Shown in pieces: positions 7,821 to 15,768 of a DNA stretch of 64,000 nt; position 1 is the first letter of the stretch, and every line of letters starts with the position of its first letter. Made by a program: the position numbers and the translations under genes. The notes below the pieces were generated by a model. It made no database searches. It had not been told where the DNA came from and worked only from the letters and a program-made list of their open reading frames with translations. The stretch comes from Streptomyces sp. NK08204. Its GTDB lineage: Bacteria; Actinomycetota; Actinomycetes; Streptomycetales; Streptomycetaceae. Location of the stretch: the NCBI RefSeq assembly GCF_020400585.1, contig NZ_JAINVF010000012.1:1-64000 (forward strand), read 5' to 3'.

Positions 7821-8591
7821 GTGAGTCATCGGCCACCAGCTCGCACCGGCCCCGCAACCAGGGCCCTCGCTCTGGCCGCCCTGCTCGGCGCGACCCTGCT
7901 CGGATGCGGTTCTGATGCAGGTTCCGGCGGGGCTCCGGGCGGGACGGCTACCGGCAGCGACGCTCCCATCGTCGGCGCGAGTACCGAGCCGGCAGCCACC
8001 GGAGCCCCGGCCGCGCAACGGATCGAGCAGGTCAACGAGACGATGCGCGGGACGCCGTTCAGCGGGATCGGGACGACGACGGCCTTCGAGGGGGCGGGCC
8101 TGCAGAGAATCGTGTGGAATCCCGATCAGGGCCTGCGCATCTCCTACACGGGGACCGCAGGCGGCGACATGTACTGCAAGGACGGCGTCACGTACATGAG
8201 CACCGGTCTGCTCGCCGAGAGCTTCAGGACCAGGGGGACCGGCATCACCGTCCCCGAGCGGCTTGCCGACGTCTACGTGACCACGCGAAGCGGGCAGGGG
8301 TGTGATGCCTACTTCGCCGTACCCCCCTCGGGCACCTTCGCGCAGGAGAAGGACACCACCGTCGAAGGAGTGCCGGCCCGGGCGATCGTGGCCTCGGCCG
8401 GGCCCACCTCGGACACCTACTTCGTCAGTGCGAAGAATCCCGCCAGGCTCCTGAAGATGAAGTCCGTACGTGACGGGCGCACCAGCAGTACGACGTACGT
8501 CGACTTCGGCACGAAGAAGGACGTGACCCTCCCGAGTCCGGACAAGACCATGACCATGGAGCAATTCCGCGCGCAGGTGGACGCCGGGTGA
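7821..8591 (+). CDS. Secreted lipoprotein, LolA/LppX-like fold possible
   Basis: A 256-residue protein with a GTG start and a good ribosome site (AAGGAG about 10 nt upstream). The signal peptide has lipobox LLGC (Cys about 30), followed by a Gly/Ser/Ala linker to about residue 65. The mature domain begins with a helix (AQRIEQVNETMRG) and continues as beta strands in a pattern typical of LppX/LprG/LolA-like half-barrels (TFKG-like opening, later VEGVPARAIV and RLLKMKSVRDG). It may bind a lipid or sense envelope state. The family assignment is tentative. Confidence 0.55.
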   Translation: MSHRPPARTGPATRALALAALLGATLLGCGSDAGSGGAPGGTATGSDAPIVGASTEPAATGAPAAQRIEQVNETMRGTPFSGIGTTTAFEGAGLQRIVWNPDQGLRISYTGTAGGDMYCKDGVTYMSTGLLAESFRTRGTGITVPERLADVYVTTRSGQGCDAYFAVPPSGTFAQEKDTTVEGVPARAIVASAGPTSDTYFVSAKNPARLLKMKSVRDGRTSSTTYVDFGTKKDVTLPSPDKTMTMEQFRAQVDAG

Positions 8592-8639
8592 CGGCGGGCA
8601 GCGGGGGGCCGGCCGCGCCGGTCCCGCGGGGTCCTCGGG

Positions 8640-8768
8640 CTATGGCGTCGTCGACGTGGCCTGCCGGCCCAGCCGGTGCAGGAGCTTCTCGTACACCGTC
8701 GTCGCCGCCGCGATGATCGTCGGGATGACCGCCAGGGCCAGGATGCCGAGGAGCGCCGGCCACTGGGG
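8640..8768 (-). pseudogene. 3' fragment of a membrane protein gene
   Basis: On the minus strand the frame ending at 8640 encodes a clean hydrophobic helix (ALLGILALAVIPTIIAAATTV) followed by YEKLLHRLGRQATSTTP and a stop. Upstream of about 8770 the same frame becomes meaningless, because the DNA there codes on the plus strand for the paralogue remnant. It is therefore the tail of a membrane protein whose 5' part has been lost. Confidence 0.4.
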
Positions 8769-9065
8769 CAGGCCAAGGCGCGGAAGTGGGCGGGGGACGT
8801 CGCCGCTCTGTTGGCAGCACACGCATCCGACCCGCCCGCCTACAGCCAGGACCCTGCCGGCCATCTGATCGACTCCTGGAAGCAGGAACTGAAGGACGCC
8901 AACGTCAAGAACGCGCTCACGCAGCTGGAAGCCCAGAGCGTGGACATGAGCCGTATCTGGGGCAAGGCACTCGGTGTCGACAGCGGGCTGCAGGACTCAC
9001 TGGTGTACGGCGCCCGGGACAACGCGGCCTCCGCCCGCAGCGACGCCCTCGACAAGCTGCGGTGA
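8769..9065 (+). pseudogene. 3' remnant of a paralogue-family gene
   Basis: From about 8769 the plus strand encodes KARKWAGDVAALLAAH...GHLIDSWKQELKDA and ends SDALDKLR. This aligns with the last roughly 95 residues of copies A and C and of the partial gene at 1-291. There is no start codon with a ribosome site and no N-terminal domain. The sequence before 8769 belongs to an unrelated minus-strand fragment, so the gene was cut by a rearrangement at that point. Confidence 0.55.
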
Positions 9066-9074
9066 CCACGGGCG
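9033..9074 (+). repeat. 42-nt direct repeat, second copy of 259-300
   Basis: Bases 259-300 and 9033-9074 are identical at 41 of 42 positions (T270 versus C9044). They span the last 11 codons, the stop and 9 nt of downstream sequence of the two paralogue 3' ends. Identity stops just after position 300/9074. The copies lie in direct orientation about 8.8 kb apart and enclose the accessory genes. Confidence 0.7.
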
Positions 9075-9134
9075 CACGTATCGGGCTGGCTGTTCACGCC
9101 CCCACTGCGAGCGATTGCCCTACCGTGTGACCTC

Positions 9135-9809
9135 GTGGCAATACAGAACCCCTGGGGAGCACCGTACGGCGGCCCGCCGCCTCCGCCGGCGAACATCCCC
9201 GCGAAGGACCTGCGGCCCCGGCGCATCTGGTACCTGGTAGCCGCGCTGCTGGGGCTCGCCCTGGCTGGTGTCGGTGCCGCCTTCATCGTGGTGGCGGTGA
9301 AGAACACGGTGGACTCGATCGACACCGCCCAGAGCTTCACCAGCGGCAACTCGCGGACCTTCAGCTTCGTCCAGGGGAAGACCAAGGCGATCTACGTCTC
9401 CCAGTCCGGGAAGGGTGAGGTCGACTGCCGGATCCCGGGGATGCAGTCCGGGGCGATGACCCAGCCGGACAGCACCTTCCGCATCACCCTTGGGTCACGC
9501 ACCTGGGAGCGCGTTTTCGAGGTGAGGCCCGGCAGCAGTGGCGACTACACGCTCACCTGCACCTCAGAGCTGCCGGCCCAGTTCGCGCTGGGAGACAAGC
9601 CCAAGGTGGGGGCCACGATCGGCAGCATTGCCGCAGGGGTGGGCTGCTTCCTCGCCGCGTTCGCCGCGGCCGTGACCGTCGCCGTCGTCACCGCCGTCCG
9701 ACGCAGCCGTCACCGCCGACGGCTCACCGCAGCGTGGGCCCCTCCGCCGCAGTGGGGCCCGCAGCCTTCCGGTCCCGCCCCGTGGCCCCCGCCCGGCCCG
9801 CTGCCCTAG
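9135..9809 (+). CDS. Hypothetical protein with two membrane helices
   Basis: A 224-residue protein from GTG 9135. A proline-rich cytoplasmic start (WGAPYGGPPPPPANIP) is followed by a membrane helix (about 33-56), an extracytoplasmic domain of about 100 residues with two Cys (VDCRIPG and LTCTSEL), a second helix (about 160-187) and a basic, Pro-rich C-terminus. This is a common architecture of small Streptomyces envelope proteins of unknown role. It is the last gene before the ribosomal block and is probably transcribed separately. Confidence 0.6.
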   Translation: MAIQNPWGAPYGGPPPPPANIPAKDLRPRRIWYLVAALLGLALAGVGAAFIVVAVKNTVDSIDTAQSFTSGNSRTFSFVQGKTKAIYVSQSGKGEVDCRIPGMQSGAMTQPDSTFRITLGSRTWERVFEVRPGSSGDYTLTCTSELPAQFALGDKPKVGATIGSIAAGVGCFLAAFAAAVTVAVVTAVRRSRHRRRLTAAWAPPPQWGPQPSGPAPWPPPGPLP

Positions 9810-10274
9810 GCGGACGGGAGTCCGGGGGGGGGGGAGGGTCTGCTCCTGCGCCGCCTCCCGGTTTGACCCACGTCACCTTCGGGGTATTCTCTCCGGCCCG
9901 ATTGGCCAGGCCCCCGTCCCGTATGGCAGACTGTCCGAGTTGCTCGGTCGAGTGTTGATGCTGCGCGCCTCCCGCCGGGAGGACCGGAAGCGAGTCCCAC
10001 AGTACTCGTCGTCCTAACTGCCACTACGGCAGCACTGGGGCGGACGTACGGGAATCTTCCGGGAAGCGTGGGCGCGGCACCGGCCAGGCGCCCGGTGGGC
10101 CTTCCGCCCCCGGCCTACGGTTCCGGAAGGGCCGTGTGCATTCCCCAAGCAGGGATGTTCGAACAAGGGACATTCATGTCAGCGGGAACGCGACACGCCC
10201 GACCGCGTGGGTCGGAGAAAGAAGTGGGAACGCCGGGTTCCGGAGCGTAAGAGAGACAGGACTACTGAGTAGCC
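9810..10274. other. Upstream region and long leader of the S10 cluster
   Basis: This 465-nt gap holds no supported gene. It contains an 11-base G run (9824-9834), a good promoter (9863-9890) and a small hairpin (CCTCCC-GCC-GGGAGG, 9968-9982). If the promoter is used, the rpsJ mRNA has a leader of about 375 nt, long enough for feedback control. The sequence around 10137-10175 includes the palindromic GTTCGAAC. Confidence 0.5.
9863..9890 (+). promoter_or_regulatory. Predicted housekeeping promoter of the S10 cluster
   Basis: TTGACC at 9863-9868 and TATTCT at 9885-9890 are separated by 16 nt, close to the HrdB (sigma-70 type) consensus. The start of transcription would be near 9897. No other site in the gap is as good. 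Confidence 0.5.
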
Positions 10275-10583
10275 ATGGCGGGACAGAAGATCCGCATCCG
10301 GCTCAAGGCCTACGACCACGAGGTCATCGACTCCTCGGCGAAGAAGATCGTCGAGACGGTGACTCGCACTGGTGCGTCGGTCGCGGGCCCGGTGCCGCTG
10401 CCCACTGAGAAGAACGTGTACTGCGTCATCAAGTCGCCGCACAAGTACAAGGACTCGCGCGAGCACTTCGAGATGCGCACGCACAAGCGCCTGATCGACA
10501 TTCTCGACCCCACCCCCAAGACCGTTGACTCTCTGATGCGACTCGACCTCCCGGCCGGTGTCGACATCGAGATCAAGCTCTGA
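10275..10583 (+). CDS. rpsJ: 30S ribosomal protein S10
   Basis: A 102-residue protein of normal length beginning AGQKIRIRLKAYDHEVID, the conserved S10 start, and containing the KSPHKYKDSREHFEMRTHKR segment that binds 16S rRNA. S10 sits in the 30S head, and its homologue NusE also takes part in antitermination with NusB. First gene of the cluster, which runs without large gaps to rpsQ. rplC follows after 17 nt. Confidence 0.97.
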   Translation: MAGQKIRIRLKAYDHEVIDSSAKKIVETVTRTGASVAGPVPLPTEKNVYCVIKSPHKYKDSREHFEMRTHKRLIDILDPTPKTVDSLMRLDLPAGVDIEIKL

Positions 10584-10600
10584 GGGTCGGTGAGCTGAGA

Positions 10601-11245
10601 ATGGCTAAGCAGATCAAGGGCATCCTGGGCGAGAAGCTCGGCATGACGCAGGTGTGGGACGAGAACAACCGTGTTGTTCCGGTCACCGTCGTCAAGGCCG
10701 GCCCCAACGTCGTCACCCAGGTCCGTACGAACGACGTCGACGGCTACGAGTCGGTCCAGATCGCCTTCGGCGAGATCGACCCGCGCAAGGTGAACAAGCC
10801 CCTCAAGGGTCACTTCGCCAAGGCCGACGTCACCCCGCGCCGCCACCTCGTCGAGATCCGTACCGCTGACGCCAGCGAGTACACGCTCGGCCAGGAGATC
10901 ACCGCCGAGGTGTTCGAGGCCGGCGTCAAGGTCGACGTGACCGGCAAGAGCAAGGGCAAGGGCTTCGCCGGTGTCATGAAGCGCCACAACTTCCGTGGCC
11001 TCGGCGCCGGACACGGCACCCAGCGCAAGCACCGCTCCCCCGGTTCCATCGGTGGCTGCGCCACCCCGGGCCGTGTGTTCAAGGGCCTCCGCATGGCGGG
11101 TCGCATGGGCAACGAGCGGGTCACCACCCAGAACCTGACCGTCCACGCCGTTGACGCGGAGAAGGGTCTGCTGCTCATCAAGGGCGCGGTTCCCGGTCCG
11201 AACGGCGGCCTCGTCCTGGTCCGCACCGCGGCCAAGGGGGCCTGA
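10601..11245 (+). CDS. rplC: 50S ribosomal protein L3
   Basis: A 214-residue protein starting MAKQIKGILGEKLGMTQ, with the central HNFRGLGAGHGTQRKHRSPGS loop that reaches toward the peptidyl transferase centre and the GRMGNERVT motif. Normal bacterial length. It is an early-assembly protein bound near the 3' end of 23S rRNA. The gene lies between rpsJ and rplD and is separated from rplD by 8 nt. Confidence 0.97.
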   Translation: MAKQIKGILGEKLGMTQVWDENNRVVPVTVVKAGPNVVTQVRTNDVDGYESVQIAFGEIDPRKVNKPLKGHFAKADVTPRRHLVEIRTADASEYTLGQEITAEVFEAGVKVDVTGKSKGKGFAGVMKRHNFRGLGAGHGTQRKHRSPGSIGGCATPGRVFKGLRMAGRMGNERVTTQNLTVHAVDAEKGLLLIKGAVPGPNGGLVLVRTAAKGA

Positions 11246-11253
11246 GGTAACCG

Positions 11254-11907
11254 ATGAGCACTGTTGACATCCTTTCGCCGGCGGGCGACAAGGCCGGTTC
11301 CGTCGAGCTCCCCGCGGAGATCTTCGACGCCAAGGTCAGCGTTCCGCTGATCCACCAGGTCGTCGTCGCGCAGCTGGCCGCTGCCCGTCAGGGCACGCAC
11401 AAGACCAAGACGCGTGGCGAGGTCCGCGGTGGCGGCAAGAAGCCGTACCGCCAGAAGGGCACCGGTCGCGCCCGCCAGGGTTCGACCCGCGCGCCGCAGT
11501 TCGCCGGTGGTGGCGTCGTGCACGGTCCCGTGCCGCGTGACTACTCGCAGCGGACCCCGAAGAAGATGAAGGCCGCCGCCCTGCGCGGTGCCCTCACCGA
11601 CCGGGCGCGTCACAACCGCATCCACGTCGTCTCCGGCGTGGTCGAGGGTGCGACCCCGTCCACGAAGGCCGCGAAGAGCCTGTTCGGCAAGATCTCGGAG
11701 CGCAAGAACCTGCTCCTGGTCGTCGAGCGCGCCGACGAGGCCGCGTGGCTGTCCGCCCGCAACCTGCCCCAGGTCCACATCCTGGAGCCGGGCCAGCTGA
11801 ACACGTACGACGTTCTCGTCTCGGACGACGTGGTCTTCACCCAGTCCGCGTTCGAGTCCTTCGTGTCCGGCCCGAAGGCCAATGACACCGAAGGGAGCGA
11901 GGCCTGA
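11254..11907 (+). CDS. rplD: 50S ribosomal protein L4
   Basis: A 217-residue protein with the conserved extended loop GTHKTKTRGEVRGGGKKPYRQKGTG lining the exit tunnel, followed by RQGSTRAPQFAGGG. In enterobacteria L4 represses its own S10 operon; whether it does so here through the long rpsJ leader is unknown. Its stop overlaps the rplW start codon by one base, giving coupled translation. Confidence 0.97.
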   Translation: MSTVDILSPAGDKAGSVELPAEIFDAKVSVPLIHQVVVAQLAAARQGTHKTKTRGEVRGGGKKPYRQKGTGRARQGSTRAPQFAGGGVVHGPVPRDYSQRTPKKMKAAALRGALTDRARHNRIHVVSGVVEGATPSTKAAKSLFGKISERKNLLLVVERADEAAWLSARNLPQVHILEPGQLNTYDVLVSDDVVFTQSAFESFVSGPKANDTEGSEA

Positions 11908-12326
11908 TGGCTATCCGTCACCCCGCTATCGCCTCGAAGGCGGCCAAGGCCGCCAAGGCCGCGCGCGTCGCCAAGGCGCGTCGCCACGCCGCCGAGGGCA
12001 AGAACACCGTCGTCACCCCGCTGAGCAAGTCGTACACGGACCCCCGTGACGTCCTGCTGAAGCCGGTCGTGTCGGAGAAGAGCTACGCGCTCCTCGACGA
12101 GAACAAGTACACGTTCATCGTCGACCCGAACGCCAACAAGACCCAGATCAAGCAGGCCGTCCAGGCGGTCTTCGACGTCAAGGTCACCGGGGTCAACACG
12201 ATCAACCGCCAGGGCAAGCGCAAGCGCACCAAGACCGGTTTCGGTCAGCGTGCCGGCAGCAAGCGCGCGATCGTGACCCTCGCCGAGGGCGACCGTATCG
12301 ACATCTTCGGCGGTCCGACCGCCTAA
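11907..12326 (+). CDS. rplW: 50S ribosomal protein L23
   Basis: A 139-residue protein. The conserved L23 core begins at about residue 40 (DPRDVLLKPVVSEKSYALLDENKYTF) and ends near the C-terminus. The first 40 residues are an Ala/Lys-rich extension seen in streptomycetes. L23 lies at the tunnel exit and docks trigger factor and SRP. The start overlaps the rplD stop (TGATG). 40 nt separate it from rplB. Confidence 0.96.
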   Translation: MAIRHPAIASKAAKAAKAARVAKARRHAAEGKNTVVTPLSKSYTDPRDVLLKPVVSEKSYALLDENKYTFIVDPNANKTQIKQAVQAVFDVKVTGVNTINRQGKRKRTKTGFGQRAGSKRAIVTLAEGDRIDIFGGPTA

Positions 12327-12366
12327 GGGCGGTCCGGATCGTCCGATATCGGACGAGGACTGAGAA

Positions 12367-13203
12367 ATGGGAATCCGCAAGTACAAGCCGACTACGCCGG
12401 GCCGTCGTGGCGCCAGCGTCGCCGACTTCGTCGAGGTCACGCGGTCCACGCCGGAGAAGTCGCTGGTCCGTCCCCTGCACAGCAAGGGCGGCCGTAACAA
12501 CGCCGGTCGTGTGACCGTTCGCCACCAGGGTGGCGGACACAAGCGCGCCTACCGCGTGATCGACTTCCGTCGTCACGACAAGGACGGCGTGCCGGCGAAG
12601 GTCGCGCACATCGAGTACGACCCCAACCGCACCGCGCGCATCGCGCTGCTGCACTACGCCGACGGCGAGAAGCGCTACATCCTCGCCCCGCGCAACCTGC
12701 AGCAGGGTGACCGCGTCGAGAACGGTCCCGGGGCCGACATCAAGCCGGGCAACAACCTGGCCCTCCGCAACATCCCGGTCGGTACCACGATCCACGCGAT
12801 CGAGCTCCGTCCCGGTGGCGGTGCCAAGTTCGCCCGCTCCGCCGGTGCCTCGGTGCAGCTGCTCGCGAAGGAGGGCGCCTACGCCCACCTGCGCATGCCG
12901 TCCGGCGAGATCCGTCTCGTCGACGTCCGCTGCCGCGCCACCATCGGCGAGGTCGGCAACGCCGAGCAGAGCAACATCAACTGGGGCAAGGCCGGCCGTA
13001 AGCGGTGGCTGGGCGTTCGCCCGACCGTCCGTGGTGTCGTGATGAACCCGGTCGACCACCCGCACGGTGGTGGTGAGGGCCGCACCTCCGGTGGCCGCCA
13101 CCCTGTGTCCCCGTGGGGCAAGAAGGAAGGCCGTACTCGTTCGCCCAAGAAGGCGTCGAACAAGTACATCGTCCGCCGCCGCAAGACGAACAAGAAGCGC
13201 TAA
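12367..13203 (+). CDS. rplB: 50S ribosomal protein L2
   Basis: A 278-residue protein with the full L2 signature: GRNNAGRVTVRHQGGGHKR near the start, an SH3-like barrel in the middle, and the C-terminal VMNPVDHPHGGGEGR segment whose histidine lies near the peptidyl transferase centre. Essential for subunit joining. Typical length. rpsS follows after 12 nt. Confidence 0.97.
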   Translation: MGIRKYKPTTPGRRGASVADFVEVTRSTPEKSLVRPLHSKGGRNNAGRVTVRHQGGGHKRAYRVIDFRRHDKDGVPAKVAHIEYDPNRTARIALLHYADGEKRYILAPRNLQQGDRVENGPGADIKPGNNLALRNIPVGTTIHAIELRPGGGAKFARSAGASVQLLAKEGAYAHLRMPSGEIRLVDVRCRATIGEVGNAEQSNINWGKAGRKRWLGVRPTVRGVVMNPVDHPHGGGEGRTSGGRHPVSPWGKKEGRTRSPKKASNKYIVRRRKTNKKR

Positions 13204-13215
13204 GGACGGGTTGAG

Positions 13216-13497
13216 ATGCCTCGTAGCTTGAAGAAGGGGCCCTTCGTCGACGACCACCTGATCAAGAAGGTGGACGCCCAGAACGATGCCGGCACCAAGA
13301 ACGTCATCAAGACCTGGTCCCGTCGCTCGATGATCGTCCCGGCCATGCTCGGCCACACGATCGCGGTGCACAACGGCAAGACCCACATCCCGGTGTTCGT
13401 CACCGAGTCGATGGTCGGCCACAAGCTCGGCGAGTTCTCGCCGACCCGCACCTTCCGGGGCCACGTCAAGGAAGACCGGAAGTCGAAGCGCCGCTAA
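13216..13497 (+). CDS. rpsS: 30S ribosomal protein S19
   Basis: A 93-residue protein starting MPRSLKKGPFVDDHL and containing the highly conserved HNGKTHIPVFVTESMVGHKLGEF region. It binds the 30S head together with S13. Normal length. A 41-nt gap precedes rplV. Confidence 0.97.
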   Translation: MPRSLKKGPFVDDHLIKKVDAQNDAGTKNVIKTWSRRSMIVPAMLGHTIAVHNGKTHIPVFVTESMVGHKLGEFSPTRTFRGHVKEDRKSKRR

Positions 13498-13538
13498 GCG
13501 GATCGCATTCAGACACGTAAGTAACTGAAGGGACAACC

Positions 13539-13886
13539 ATGGAAGCCAGGGCCCAGGCGCGGTACATCCGCGTCACGCCCATGAAGGCCCGCCGCGTGGT
13601 GGACCTCATCCGTGGCATGGACGCCACGGAGGCCCAGGCCGTCCTGCGATTCGCTCCGCAGGCAGCCTCCGTGCCGGTCGGCAAGGTGCTCGACAGCGCC
13701 ATCGCCAACGCCGCGCACAACTACGACCACACCGATGTCGACAGCCTCTTCATCTCCGAGGCCTACGTCGACGAGGGCCCGACCCTGAAGCGGTTCCGTC
13801 CGCGTGCCCAGGGCCGTGCCTACCGGATCCGCAAGCGGACCAGCCACATCACCGTGGTCGTCAGCAGCAAGGAAGGAACCCGGTAA
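13539..13886 (+). CDS. rplV: 50S ribosomal protein L22
   Basis: A 115-residue protein with the L22 pattern: ARYIRVTPMKARRVVDLIRG near the start and the beta hairpin region GPTLKRFRPRAQGRAYRIRKRTSHI that lines the exit tunnel, where macrolide resistance changes occur in other bacteria. The stop overlaps the rpsC start by one base (TAATG). Confidence 0.97.
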   Translation: MEARAQARYIRVTPMKARRVVDLIRGMDATEAQAVLRFAPQAASVPVGKVLDSAIANAAHNYDHTDVDSLFISEAYVDEGPTLKRFRPRAQGRAYRIRKRTSHITVVVSSKEGTR

Positions 13887-14704
13887 TGGGCCAGAAGGTT
13901 AACCCGCATGGGTTCCGGCTCGGTGTCACGACCGACTTCAAGTCGCGTTGGTACGCCGACAAGCTGTACAAGGACTACGTCAAGGAAGACGTCGCCATCC
14001 GTCGGATGATGACGTCCGGCATGGAGCGCGCCGGTATCTCGAAGGTTGAGATCGAGCGCACCCGTGACCGCGTGCGTGTGGACATCCACACCGCTCGTCC
14101 GGGCATCGTCATCGGCCGCCGTGGCGCCGAGGCCGACCGCATCCGCGGTGACCTCGAGAAGCTCACGGGCAAGCAGGTCCAGCTGAACATCCTCGAGGTC
14201 AAGAACCCCGAGACCGACGCTCAGCTGGTTGCCCAGGCCGTCGCCGAGCAGCTCTCCTCCCGCGTCTCCTTCCGTCGGGCCATGCGCAAGAGCATGCAGT
14301 CCGCCATGAAGGCCGGCGCCAAGGGCATCAAGATCCAGTGCGGTGGCCGCCTCGGCGGCGCCGAGATGTCCCGCTCGGAGTTCTACCGCGAGGGCCGTGT
14401 GCCCCTGCACACGCTCCGCGCGAACGTGGACTACGGCTTCTTCGAGGCCAAGACGACCTTCGGCCGCATCGGTGTGAAGGTCTGGATCTACAAGGGCGAC
14501 GTCAAGAACATCGCCGAGGTCCGCGCCGAGAACGCTGCCGCCCGTGCGGGTAACCGCCCGGCCCGCGGTGGCGCCGACCGCCCGGCCCGTGGTGGCCGTG
14601 GTGGCGAGCGGCGTGGTCGCAAGCCGCAGCAGGCTGCCGGCGCCGAGGCCCCCAAGGCCGAGGCCCCCGCCGCTCCGGCTGAGAGCACCGGAACGGAGGC
14701 CTGA
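13886..14704 (+). CDS. rpsC: 30S ribosomal protein S3
   Basis: A 272-residue protein starting MGQKVNPHGFRLGVTTD, with the KH RNA-binding motif around residues 70-80 (GIVIGRRGAEADRI) and the C-terminal S3 domain (GIKIQCGGRLGGAEMSR). From about residue 218 it carries an Arg/Gly-rich and then Ala/Pro-rich tail, longer than in enterobacteria but usual for actinobacteria. S3 is part of the mRNA entry channel. Confidence 0.96.
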   Translation: MGQKVNPHGFRLGVTTDFKSRWYADKLYKDYVKEDVAIRRMMTSGMERAGISKVEIERTRDRVRVDIHTARPGIVIGRRGAEADRIRGDLEKLTGKQVQLNILEVKNPETDAQLVAQAVAEQLSSRVSFRRAMRKSMQSAMKAGAKGIKIQCGGRLGGAEMSRSEFYREGRVPLHTLRANVDYGFFEAKTTFGRIGVKVWIYKGDVKNIAEVRAENAAARAGNRPARGGADRPARGGRGGERRGRKPQQAAGAEAPKAEAPAAPAESTGTEA

Positions 14705-14709
14705 CCGAC

Positions 14710-15129
14710 ATGCTGATCCCCCGTAGGGTCAAGCACCGCAAGCAGCACCACCCGAAGCGCAACGGTATGTCCAAGGGTGGAACGCAGGTTGCGTTCGGCG
14801 AGTACGGCATCCAGGCGCTGACCCCGGCCTACGTGACGAACCGCCAGATCGAGGCGGCCCGTATCGCGATGACCCGCCACATCAAGCGTGGCGGCAAGGT
14901 CTGGATCAACATCTACCCGGACCGTCCCCTCACCAAGAAGCCGGCCGAGACCCGCATGGGTTCCGGTAAGGGTTCTCCGGAGTGGTGGATCGCCAACGTC
15001 AAGCCCGGACGCGTCATGTTCGAGCTGTCGTACCCCAACGAGAAGATCGCCCGTGAGGCGCTGACGCGTGCGGCCCACAAGCTGCCGATGAAGTGCCGGA
15101 TCGTCAAGCGCGAGGCAGGTGAAGCGTGA
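14710..15129 (+). CDS. rplP: 50S ribosomal protein L16
   Basis: A 139-residue protein starting MLIPRRVKHRKQHHPKR, with conserved GGKVWINIYPD and RMGSGKGSPEWW segments. L16 organises the A site next to the peptidyl transferase centre. Normal length. The stop overlaps the rpmC ATG by one base. Confidence 0.97.
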   Translation: MLIPRRVKHRKQHHPKRNGMSKGGTQVAFGEYGIQALTPAYVTNRQIEAARIAMTRHIKRGGKVWINIYPDRPLTKKPAETRMGSGKGSPEWWIANVKPGRVMFELSYPNEKIAREALTRAAHKLPMKCRIVKREAGEA

Positions 15130-15353
15130 TGTCGGCCGGTACCAAGGCGTCCGAGCTGCGCGAGCTGGGCAACGAGGAGCTTCTGGCGAAGCTCCGCGAG
15201 GCCAAGGAAGAGCTGTTCAACCTCCGCTTCCAGGCGGCGACGGGCCAGCTCGAGAACCACGGCCGTCTGAAGGCGGTCCGCAAGGACATCGCGCGGATCT
15301 ACACCCTGATGCGCGAGCGTGAGCTGGGCATCGAAACGGTGGAGAACGCCTGA
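15129..15353 (+). CDS. rpmC: 50S ribosomal protein L29
   Basis: A 74-residue two-helix protein (ASELRELGNEELLAKLREAKEELFNLRFQAATGQLEN). I take ATG 15129, which overlaps the rplP stop; a GTG one codon earlier is possible. L29 sits by the tunnel exit beside L23. The stop overlaps the rpsQ start (TGATG). Confidence 0.95.
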   Translation: MSAGTKASELRELGNEELLAKLREAKEELFNLRFQAATGQLENHGRLKAVRKDIARIYTLMRERELGIETVENA

Positions 15354-15637
15354 TGAGCGAGAAGAACGTGACTGAGAACGCAGAGGCGCGCGGCTTCCGC
15401 AAGACCCGTGAGGGTCTCGTCGTCAGCGACAAGATGGACAAGACCGTCGTCGTCGCCGTCGAGGACCGCGTCAAGCACGCGCTGTACGGCAAGGTCATCC
15501 GCCGTACGAACAAGCTCAAGGCGCACGACGAGCAGAACGCCGCGGGTGTCGGCGACCGCGTCCTCCTCATGGAGACCCGGCCGCTGTCCGCGACGAAGCG
15601 CTGGCGCGTCGTCGAGATCCTCGAGAAGGCCAAGTAG
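15353..15637 (+). CDS. rpsQ: 30S ribosomal protein S17
   Basis: A 94-residue protein with the S17 OB-fold signature GLVVSDKMDKTVVVAVEDRV and the RVLLMETRPLSATKRWRVVEI end. Normal length for actinobacteria. Last gene before a 131-nt gap with three hairpins, which marks the same S10/spc boundary used in enterobacteria. Confidence 0.96.
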   Translation: MSEKNVTENAEARGFRKTREGLVVSDKMDKTVVVAVEDRVKHALYGKVIRRTNKLKAHDEQNAAGVGDRVLLMETRPLSATKRWRVVEILEKAK

Positions 15638-15639
15638 GT

Positions 15640-15740
15640 AATTCGCGCAAGCGAATTCCAAAAGAAACGCCTGTGGGGCAAACCCCGCAGGTCAGTTCCG
15701 CCAGGCTCGGCAGGGGTCCTCGTCACTGAGGCCCCTGCCG
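15640..15740 (+). promoter_or_regulatory. Three consecutive hairpins between rpsQ and rplN
   Basis: Hairpin 1: 7-bp stem 15640-15646/15651-15657 closed by a GCAA tetraloop. Hairpin 2: 9-bp stem 15670-15678/15683-15691 (one G-U) with a CAAA loop. Hairpin 3: 13-bp stem 15708-15721/15728-15740 with one bulged T. None is followed by a U run. They could terminate, attenuate, protect or be cleaved, and they separate the S10 and spc units. Confidence 0.55.
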
Positions 15741-15768
15741 GGAACCGGCAGACAAACAGGAGATAGAC

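Noticed and set aside
10137..10274. Small peptide gene in the S10 leader
   Set aside because: The available short frames before rpsJ have no ribosome site and no typical codon use.
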